A stretch of DNA of 64,000 nucleotides from Cohnella candidum (GTDB lineage: Bacteria > Bacillota > Bacilli > Paenibacillales > Paenibacillaceae), in the NCBI RefSeq assembly GCF_003713065.1, contig NZ_CP033433.1, forward strand, positions 2,391,001 to 2,455,000, given 5' to 3'. Shown here piece by piece: positions 9,495 through 15,701 of this stretch. The position numbers and the translations under genes are program-made. The number at the start of each line of letters is the position of its first letter. The first letter of the stretch is position 1. A model generated the notes under the pieces. The model saw only the letters and a program-made list of their open reading frames with translations. It did no database searches and was not told the DNA's origin.

Positions 9495-10318
9495 TTCGGC
9501 TCCTCCTTACGGTACTGCCTCAAGCTGTCGATTTCCGACTCCGTCAATTCCCGCGATTCCCCCGGGGCCAGCGAGGGATCGAGTTCCAATGGACCCATCG
9601 AGACCCGGCGCAAGTAAAGCACCTGCTGTCCGACCGATTCGAACATGCGCTTCACTTGGTGGAACTTGCCCTCGTGGATCGTGAGCTCGATCCAGCTCAC
9701 CGCGTTTGATTCTGCGTCGCGCAGACGTCCCCGCGCCATTCTCGCTACCGGCTCGGCCATCTCCGGATGAGACGGCGCTTCCTCCGGCGCCGAGACCGCC
9801 AATACGCGCAACTGCGCCGGCATCGTTACGTATCCGTCGTCCAGCTCGACTCCCCGGCGGAAAGCTTCCGCTTCCGTCTCTCCCACCTCGCCGGTGACGA
9901 TGGCGCGATAGGTTTTCGGCACGTGTTTGCGCGGAGACAGCAAATCATGCGAAAGTTTGCCGTCGTTCGTGAGCAGCAGCAAACCTTCCGTATCCTTGTC
10001 CAATCGGCCCACGGGAAAAGGGGAGAAAACCGCGAGCTCCGGATCCAGCAAATCCAGCACGGTGCGGTCCCGAGAATCCTCGGTGGCGGACACGACGCCG
10101 GCCGGTTTATGCAGCAGTACATAGACGGTGTCGCGGTACCGCACGGTTTCCCCGTCTAAAACGACGATATCCCGCCCGGGATCCACCTGCATGCCCGGAT
10201 CTTTGGCGCGCTCCCCGTTAACGGTGACGCCCCCTTGGCGAACCAGCGCTTTGATTCCGCTACGGGTGCCGTACCCCAGATTGCCCAACATTTTATCCAA
10301 TCTCATCGTGTTTTTCAT
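9491..10318 (-). CDS. RsuA/RluB-family rRNA pseudouridine synthase
   Basis: A 275-residue protein with an N-terminal S4 RNA-binding domain (RLDKMLGNLGYGTRSG, about residues 5-60) followed by the catalytic domain. The catalytic aspartate lies in GRLDKDTEGLLLLTNDG, the hallmark of the RsuA/RluB/E/F group. The C-terminus has HEGKFHQVKRMFESVG. I chose the ATG at 10316-10318, preceded by AGGAAGG. The open frame extends upstream to 10546, but the extra residues are Arg-rich, unlike the family, and overlap an unrelated remnant. It isomerises uridine to pseudouridine in 16S or 23S rRNA; which site is not readable. Confidence 0.9.
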   Translation of the reverse strand: MKNTMRLDKMLGNLGYGTRSGIKALVRQGGVTVNGERAKDPGMQVDPGRDIVVLDGETVRYRDTVYVLLHKPAGVVSATEDSRDRTVLDLLDPELAVFSPFPVGRLDKDTEGLLLLTNDGKLSHDLLSPRKHVPKTYRAIVTGEVGETEAEAFRRGVELDDGYVTMPAQLRVLAVSAPEEAPSHPEMAEPVARMARGRLRDAESNAVSWIELTIHEGKFHQVKRMFESVGQQVLYLRRVSMGPLELDPSLAPGESRELTESEIDSLRQYRKEEPN

Positions 10319-10341
10319 GGCAAGCCCATCCTTCCTCGCCT

Positions 10342-10482
10342 TTAAACCCAACGCCAGCCCGGAAGCCGTTCGTTCTTCAGGACCGCTCCGTCCCACCGGC
10401 CCCAGCCTGCCGGAAAACCGTCTACGCACACGAGAGCCCAACCTCTGCCTTCCAGCGGGTTCTTGTCTCCCTGCAGCCGACA
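10342..10482 (-). pseudogene. Remnant of an rsmF C-terminal domain
   Basis: A reading frame without a usable start codon ends at a TAA at 10342-10344. Its last 40 codons read NPLEGRGWALVCVDGFP and then AGWGRWDGAVLKNERLPG. This matches the last residues of the intact rsmF product (KGWGLAAVDGFPLGW, YKNRLPKGLRSL) over GW, VDGFP, GW, KN and LP. The frame opens only at a TAA about 60 codons upstream of the match. I read it as a decayed copy of an rsmF-like gene. It fills most of the space between the DUF309 gene and the pseudouridine synthase; nothing else is recognisable there. Confidence 0.6.
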
Positions 10483-10588
10483 TCCGCGTGATGGAACGAA
10501 GGGACCCGCCGGTTGGCGAGCCCCTTCGGATGACCTCTCGTCGCAAACAGTCCCGTATGTCCGTTTCCGGTTCGAATCTTAAGGTTCA

Positions 10589-11017
10589 TTATAGCGTACC
10601 GCCGATACGATCGACCAGACCGGCATCGACGATTTTCAGCAAAAATCCTTCAAACGGCGCCGACGACGGATTCTCCCTAAGCACGGCCAGCGACTCCTCC
10701 AAACGGGAACGCAAATCGTCCAAATCGAGCCCGAGCACGACGGCCGGGTATCCCGTCAGCTTCCGTTGCGCCTGCTCCATCAGCTTTACGGCTCCGGCGC
10801 GGTTGCCGTTGTTCCAGTGGTGCAGCCCGACTGCCGCTTGAAGCAGCCCTTGGAGCAGCGGATGCCGTCCCTCCTCGAGCCACAGCTCTTCCATCAGCTC
10901 GTGGCACTCGAAGTAGTCGCCGTCCACGTTAAATTGATACGCGAACTTGGCGAACCTCGGATCATCCGCCACGTCTGGCCATCTTACGCGTGCACCGGAA
11001 AATTCCGCGCCGTCCAC
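10589..11017 (-). CDS. DUF309 family protein (YpuF-like)
   Basis: A 142-residue all-helical protein with the DUF309 core FECHELMEELWLEEG (residues about 36-50) followed by QGLLQAAVGLHHWNNGN. The two His and Glu-rich helices are the conserved part of the family. The biochemical function is unknown. It starts 2 bases after the stop of the alarmone synthetase gene, so it is probably translated from the same message. Its stop codon TAA is embedded in a TATAAT sequence, but I see no gene that such a promoter would serve. Confidence 0.85.
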   Translation of the reverse strand: MDGAEFSGARVRWPDVADDPRFAKFAYQFNVDGDYFECHELMEELWLEEGRHPLLQGLLQAAVGLHHWNNGNRAGAVKLMEQAQRKLTGYPAVVLGLDLDDLRSRLEESLAVLRENPSSAPFEGFLLKIVDAGLVDRIGGTL

Positions 11018-11019
11018 GG

Positions 11020-11823
11020 TCAGTGACCTCCGCCTTTATTCAGCCGGCTCAACGCATCCTGGATTTCCGCGGACAGATCCTTCAGCCCGCGAATATCCTC
11101 CTGCTCCCACAGCTCGTTAAAACGCAGCTGAAACTGGGCGGCCTCCCGGATTTTCCGGAAGAAATACAGCTCCTGGATCGCGTTCAGCACGTTCCGGACG
11201 GTTCCCGCGCTTTCCTCGAACTCCTGCTGGGCATCCACGATTTCCTGGCGGATGCTCGACATCTCCGTATCCAGCAGGGACGCAGCCTCGGCGGCGGCCC
11301 GCAGCCGCTCGCGCACGTGCGGAGGCAGCTGCTCCTTATATTTGTAATTGAGAGAGTGCTCGATCGTCGCCCAGAAGTTCATCGCGAGCGTCCGGATCTG
11401 GATCTCGGCCAGCACGGGCATGGAACCGAGAGAGGTTTGCACCGGATACTCCACGATCAAATGGTGGCTGCGGTACCCGCTGTCTTTGTAATTCGTCACG
11501 TAGTCCTTCTCGTATACGAGCATCATGTCCTTGCGTTGACGGATCATCTCCGCGACCTTGCGGATGTCGTCCACGAATTGGCACATGATGCGGATGCCCG
11601 CGATGTCTTCGATCCCGGTTTCGATCCGGTCCAGCGGAACGTTCAGCCGACGCGCCTTCTCCAGGATGCTGGAAATTCTCTTCACGCGTCCCGTCACGAA
11701 TTCGATCGGCGCGTATTCGTCCCTCGCTTTCAATTCCTTGCGAAGCGACTTGAACTTGATTTTCAGCTCTTCAACCGCTTGCTGATAGGGCAACAAAAAC
11801 TTGCCCCAGTCCCGTCCGTCCAT
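11020..11823 (-). CDS. Small alarmone synthetase, RelQ/YjbM-like GTP pyrophosphokinase
   Basis: A 267-residue RelA/SpoT synthetase domain protein without hydrolase, TGS or ACT domains. Visible motifs are RVKRISSILEKARR, DIAGIRIMCQFVDD, the substrate-binding GYRSHHLIVEYP and EIQIRTLAMNFWATIEH. The C-terminal helices would make the tetramer interface. It transfers pyrophosphate from ATP to GTP or GDP to make (p)ppGpp in the cytosol. It is somewhat longer than Bacillus YjbM (about 211 residues), mostly from the C-terminal helical part. It is followed by DUF309 and lies 3 bases downstream of pyrD. Confidence 0.92.
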   Translation of the reverse strand: MDGRDWGKFLLPYQQAVEELKIKFKSLRKELKARDEYAPIEFVTGRVKRISSILEKARRLNVPLDRIETGIEDIAGIRIMCQFVDDIRKVAEMIRQRKDMMLVYEKDYVTNYKDSGYRSHHLIVEYPVQTSLGSMPVLAEIQIRTLAMNFWATIEHSLNYKYKEQLPPHVRERLRAAAEAASLLDTEMSSIRQEIVDAQQEFEESAGTVRNVLNAIQELYFFRKIREAAQFQLRFNELWEQEDIRGLKDLSAEIQDALSRLNKGGGH

Positions 11824-11826
11824 GGC

Positions 11827-12951
11827 TTACCTCCTGACTTGCCCGCCCCGATGATCGGCTCCGACCGCTTGCGTGATCCTCGAGTAGCCGTCCTGCTTCA
11901 GGCGTTCGCGAAGTCCCTTGTGGATTTCGCGAAGCACTCCCGGCCCCCGATAGATCAAAGCGGTATACACTTCGACGAGGCTGGCTCCGGCACGGATTTT
12001 CTCGTAGGCGTCGTTCGCGTCGAAAATGCCTCCGGACCCGATGATCGGCAATTTACCTTGCGTCAATGAATATAGCGTACGGATGACTTCCGTGGATTTC
12101 TTCGTAAGCGGCCGTCCGCTTAATCCGCCGGTTTGGCCGGCGTGGGCGTGCGTAAGGCCGTCGCGCCCGATCGTCGTGTTGGTGGCGATAATGCCGGACA
12201 CGCCGCTTTGTAGGATCGCTTCCGCCATATAGCCCAACTGTTCGTCCGAGTTGTCCGGCGCGATTTTCACCAATACGGGTTTCGGCGCTTCGCCGTGGCG
12301 TTCCGCCTGAACGGCCATTTCGTCCTTAACCGCCGACAGCAAGGAAAGCAGCTCGTCCCCGTGCTGCAAGGCGCGCAGGTCCGGCGTATTCGGAGAACTG
12401 ATATTGACGACGAAGAAATCCCCGTACGAAAACAGCTTCTGCAGGCAGGCGCGGTAATCGTCCGCCGCCCGCTCGTTCGGGGTGACCTTGTTTTTGCCGA
12501 TATTCACGGCGAGCGGAATCCTCCGGCGCTTCAGGCGCGAGAGACGCTCGGCCATCGCGTCGGCCCCTTCGTTGTTGAAGCCCATGCGATTGATGAGCGC
12601 TTCGTCCGGAGGCAGCCGGAACAACCGCGGAAGCTCGTTGCCGGGTTGGCCGACGGGGGTTACCGTTCCTACTTCCATAAAAGAAAGGCCGACCCGGGAA
12701 AATCCGGCGACCGCTTTCGCGTTTTTATCCAGTCCTGCCGCAAGTCCCACCGGGTGGGCGAAGTGAAGTCCGAATAAATCGACCGCCAGGTCCGGCGTCT
12801 CGCCGACTCCCCAAGCCGCGGATAACAACGGACCGACGCCGGGCACGCGCGAAGCGGCTCCCATGCCGTCCACGATCAGATGATGCGCCGATTCCGGGTC
12901 CATTTTGAACAAAAAAGGTTTCGCGATACGATAGAGCAATGAATTCGACAT
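11827..12951 (-). CDS. pyrD: Dihydroorotate dehydrogenase (quinone), class 2
   Basis: A 374-residue FMN enzyme of pyrimidine synthesis that oxidises dihydroorotate to orotate with quinone as acceptor. The N-terminal extension (LLYRIAKPFLFKMDPESAHH) is the membrane-associating helix of class 2 enzymes. The FMN and substrate motifs NRMGFNNEGADAM, VNISSPNTPDLR, ATNTTIGRDGL and IIGSGGIFDANDAYEKIRAG follow. No other pyr genes are nearby, so it is separated from the main pyrimidine operon. A terminator-like hairpin at 12991-13035 lies just upstream. Confidence 0.93.
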   Translation of the reverse strand: MSNSLLYRIAKPFLFKMDPESAHHLIVDGMGAASRVPGVGPLLSAAWGVGETPDLAVDLFGLHFAHPVGLAAGLDKNAKAVAGFSRVGLSFMEVGTVTPVGQPGNELPRLFRLPPDEALINRMGFNNEGADAMAERLSRLKRRRIPLAVNIGKNKVTPNERAADDYRACLQKLFSYGDFFVVNISSPNTPDLRALQHGDELLSLLSAVKDEMAVQAERHGEAPKPVLVKIAPDNSDEQLGYMAEAILQSGVSGIIATNTTIGRDGLTHAHAGQTGGLSGRPLTKKSTEVIRTLYSLTQGKLPIIGSGGIFDANDAYEKIRAGASLVEVYTALIYRGPGVLREIHKGLRERLKQDGYSRITQAVGADHRGGQVRR

Positions 12952-12990
12952 CCTTTCGTGCCTTTCGGGTAACAGTTTAGCCTTTTCCCA

Positions 12991-13035
12991 ACAAAAAGAA
13001 AAGGGCGGAAGGCCCGACCGTGCCGCTCCTTCCGC
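12991..13035 (-). terminator. Terminator-like hairpin upstream of pyrD
   Basis: GCGGAAGG (13005-13012) pairs with CCTTCCGC (13028-13035) around a 15-base loop. Read on the minus strand the stem is followed by a C/T-rich run ending TTTTCTTTTT. It may end the transcript that comes from the L,D-transpeptidase, or sit in a long pyrD leader. The sequence does not decide between these. Confidence 0.55.
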
Positions 13036-13119
13036 TTCCTATCTGGTTTTTTAGGCGGAAAACGGTTACAATGGGGACGAACAACCCTTATTCATCGAAT
13101 GGAAAGGTTGATGAGGATC

Positions 13120-13263
13120 ATGAGCCATCATGCGAGGAAAAAACCGCCTATAATGCGTGCCAAACAACAAGATCAAGTCAATAAGAAAGCGTTGATCTGG
13201 ATCGGCGTCGCGTTCGGCGTCATCGTCGTTGCGGTCGGCGTCATGCTCGCGCTGAACGTTTAA
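13120..13263 (+). CDS. Small single-pass membrane protein, 47 residues
   Basis: A short open frame reads MSHHARKKPPIMRAKQQ, then a basic linker, then a hydrophobic segment ALIWIGVAFGVIVVAVGVML (about residues 24-43) and ends LNV. This is a clear positive-inside, single-helix membrane protein. In-frame ATGs also lie at 13099 and 13111; the 13120 start is chosen because AAAGG and GAGG lie upstream. A TACAAT sequence at 13067-13072 could be its -10 box. Its TAA and the TAA of the convergent L,D-transpeptidase gene share the four bases TTAA at 13260-13263. The function is unknown. Confidence 0.65.
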   Translation: MSHHARKKPPIMRAKQQDQVNKKALIWIGVAFGVIVVAVGVMLALNV

Positions 13264-14750
13264 GTCAACCAATCATACACCTTGCGGGGGTTTGTCTCGT
13301 CCTGCGTCGAGGGCAGCCGGAATCTTTCCGGCGGCACGCGCGTCTCGGACGGCAGGCCCCCTTTGACTATCGTGACGGGCGTTCCTTTGGGCACGAGGTC
13401 GTAAAGCTCCTCCAAATCTTCCTTGGCCATCCGGACGCAGCCCTGCGATTCGTCCTTGCCGATGCTGTCCGGCTTGTCCGTCCCGTGGATGCCGTATCGC
13501 GTGTCCGACAACGTCATGCCCCGGCTACCGAAAATGCCGTCGGACCGGCCGTTCGGATTCCGGACTTTCTCCGAGATGATGAAATTCCCCTCCGGCGTTC
13601 TGTCGCCGCCAAGCCCTACCGCGTAATTCCTCAGCAAAACGTTCCCGCTCATAACCGCAAGCCTGTGGTTCGTTTTATCTACGATGATATGAAGAGGCTC
13701 GTTCGTAAGCGGGGCCAACTGACCGGACGGCTCGGCGCCGCTGGAAGCCTCGGAGCCTGCTTGCTGCGGCCAACCGACGGTCAGCGGAACTTTTCCGTCT
13801 TTCTTGTCGTCCAGCACCCGCTTCAATTCATCGAACCACTTCGACATCTCTTCCGTCCAGCCGGCTACCGTGTTGTTGGGATAGTTACCCGCCAGGGCTT
13901 GCGGATTCGCCGGCCAATTTCCCGTATCCCGCTTATACTCTATCATCGCGGAGCGCAGCAGAAGCTTCGCTTCCTGCTCCGGCTTCCACTTCTCTACCAC
14001 TTGACGCGCCTGTTTCCCGTCCGCCGTTGAGCACCCGCACCATTTGGCGTCGTGCCATAAGGTGACGGCCGAGCCCGGCGTTCCTCCGGACGACGTGCTG
14101 GCGACCGGCTCCCCGCTGTTCACCCAGTCCGTGAAGTCGCCAAGTCGAGGCGCCCGAACGAGCAGGGCATTCGACTTACCGGCGGAAGCCATCATCCCGG
14201 CATAGAGGGCCAATCCCTCCCGGTCGGGCTCGGCCGCACCCGCGATCGTGTCGAAACCGAGATCGCCCGGAGCGGCGGCTGGGCTGGATGCAATCGGCGA
14301 GGCGTCAGTCGTCTGTTTGCCGGGTGCCGCCGGCAATGTTACCGCTGCTTCCTCGTTTGCGTGTTTTCGATCCGGTTTCGCCGAAATGCCGGCGTAAATC
14401 AAATAACCCGAAACGAGAAACGTCAGTGCGGCGGCCAGTACCAGCCACTTTCCTCCGCGCTTCTTGGATTGCGGCTCCTTCCGCCAAACCTGCTCCGACT
14501 CGGGCAAGCTCGGGACCGGTTTATTTTCGAACGCTTCGTAAATTTCACCGGCTTGGCTGAAGCAATATATGGCTTTGGACTCTTGGCCTTTGGCTTCGTA
14601 CTGCTTGCCGAGCAAATACCAAGCCATGCGGCTGTCCTCGTGTTTAAGCAAATAATCCTTAAAAGGAAGCGCATCTTCGACATCGGGCACGCGGTCGTAG
14701 AAATCCTTCAACCGCTGCTCCAGCACATCTTCCTCTTTCATGTCCGCCAC
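13260..14750 (-). CDS. Membrane-anchored L,D-transpeptidase (YkuD domain)
   Basis: A 496-residue protein. Residues 1-95 are cytoplasmic and helical (TPR-like, LLGKQYEAKGQESKAIYCF), one transmembrane helix spans about 102-122, a linker and central domain follow, and a YkuD catalytic domain occupies about 345-470. The active-site signature reads HGTDKPDSIG, then SQGCVRM with the nucleophile Cys438. It would form 3-3 cross-links or attach proteins in peptidoglycan outside the membrane. It starts 49 bases after the cheY-like gene on the same strand, with no terminator seen between, so it may belong to the CheA-CheX-CheY transcript. The cytoplasmic N-terminal helical part is unusual for the family and could take an internal signal. 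Confidence 0.9.
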   Translation of the reverse strand: MADMKEEDVLEQRLKDFYDRVPDVEDALPFKDYLLKHEDSRMAWYLLGKQYEAKGQESKAIYCFSQAGEIYEAFENKPVPSLPESEQVWRKEPQSKKRGGKWLVLAAALTFLVSGYLIYAGISAKPDRKHANEEAAVTLPAAPGKQTTDASPIASSPAAAPGDLGFDTIAGAAEPDREGLALYAGMMASAGKSNALLVRAPRLGDFTDWVNSGEPVASTSSGGTPGSAVTLWHDAKWCGCSTADGKQARQVVEKWKPEQEAKLLLRSAMIEYKRDTGNWPANPQALAGNYPNNTVAGWTEEMSKWFDELKRVLDDKKDGKVPLTVGWPQQAGSEASSGAEPSGQLAPLTNEPLHIIVDKTNHRLAVMSGNVLLRNYAVGLGGDRTPEGNFIISEKVRNPNGRSDGIFGSRGMTLSDTRYGIHGTDKPDSIGKDESQGCVRMAKEDLEELYDLVPKGTPVTIVKGGLPSETRVPPERFRLPSTQDETNPRKVYDWLT

Positions 14751-14799
14751 CTCCTCATCTATATATCGGAGTGGATGGCGCGGGGATTTACTGCCCGGT

Positions 14800-15156
14800 C
14801 TACAACACTTTCTGAATCGCCGCGAGCAGTGCAGGTCCTTCGATCGGCTTCACCATATACGATTTCGCGCCGCACTTGATCGCTTCGAGCACCTGCGCCT
14901 TCTGGCCGATGGCGCTGACCATGATGACCTTGGCTTCCGGGAAAACCTTCAGCAAGCCTTTCAGCGCCTCGATCCCGTCCAAGTGGGGCATGCTGATATC
15001 CATCGTGACGATGTCCGGAGAGTGGAAAATGTAGTTTTGCAGCACTTCCCGGCCGTCTGCGGCTTCGCCGACGACCTCGTGACCCGCGCGTTCGAGTATC
15101 GTCCGGATGTTTTTTCTCATAACGCCGGAGTCGTCGACAATCAATACTTTAGCCAT
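14800..15156 (-). CDS. CheY-like single-domain response regulator
   Basis: 118 residues forming only a receiver domain. Acidic residues Asp8 and Asp9, the phosphoacceptor Asp53 (IVTMDISMPHLDG), Ser81 (MVSAIG) and Lys103 (MVKPIE) are all present, so it should be phosphorylated. There is no output domain. The ATG at 15156 follows GGAGGAG; the frame is open further up, but that part overlaps the ribosome binding site and is not receiver-like. It lies 29 bases after the cheX-like gene and downstream of the CheA-like kinase, its probable phosphodonor. No flagellar genes are in the window, so the output is unlikely to be a local motor. Confidence 0.9.
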   Translation of the reverse strand: MAKVLIVDDSGVMRKNIRTILERAGHEVVGEAADGREVLQNYIFHSPDIVTMDISMPHLDGIEALKGLLKVFPEAKVIMVSAIGQKAQVLEAIKCGAKSYMVKPIEGPALLAAIQKVL

Positions 15157-15185
15157 TCGGTTCTCCTCCACCATTCTCTCTCTTC

Positions 15186-15701
15186 TTACCCTCTTACGGT
15201 CACGATGCTGGCGAGCTCCGCCTTGTCCATTTTGGGGATGTAGATCCAACGGCAGCGACCGTGCGGCGCTGCGTAAGGCTGGGATTGGAACACGTTTGCG
15301 CGCATGCCCATGTCCCGCGACAAGAGCATCAGGGGATTACCCAAGTAAATGTCTAAATCTTCAATTTCCCGCAGCGAGTGGGCGGTGACGATATTGGCGA
15401 TTTCGGCCACGACCTCCACCGCATATTGGCCGGCTTCGACGTCGTTGATTTCCTCGACCATGAACCGTTTCGCCAATTCGCGGGACAGGCTGTGGTCGAC
15501 GGAAAACAGAAATCCGCCCTGTATGCCTCCGGACACCTGGATGAAAGCCGTCACGTCTTCCAATTCAAGCTCACGTTGATCGGCCGACTCGGCGCCTAAC
15601 CTCTGTAATCCGGATAAGCCTATTTGAGCCAAGTATTGCTCCGCCGCATTCAGCAGCAACGGGAACAATTCCGGCGTTCCTTCCGTTCGTTCAAGCCCCA
15701 A
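15186..15701 (-). CDS. CheX-like CheY-P phosphatase
   Basis: A 171-residue protein of the CheC/CheX/FliY phosphatase family. The catalytic pattern E-x-x-N is seen as Glu100-Asn103 (EIANIVTAHSL), followed by Pro123 (YLGNPLML) at the expected distance. One such motif is present, as in CheX. The start is taken as the TTG at 15701, 9 bases after GGAG; it overlaps the end of the kinase gene by 11 bases, which implies translational coupling. It would dephosphorylate the adjacent CheY-like protein and reset the relay. Confidence 0.85.
   Translation of the reverse strand: MGLERTEGTPELFPLLLNAAEQYLAQIGLSGLQRLGAESADQRELELEDVTAFIQVSGGIQGGFLFSVDHSLSRELAKRFMVEEINDVEAGQYAVEVVAEIANIVTAHSLREIEDLDIYLGNPLMLLSRDMGMRANVFQSQPYAAPHGRCRWIYIPKMDKAELASIVTVRG

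Noticed and set aside
10319-10546. N-terminal extension of the pseudouridine synthase frame
   Set aside because: Arg-rich, unlike the family, overlaps the rsmF remnant, and the ATG at 10318 already gives the usual S4 domain start.
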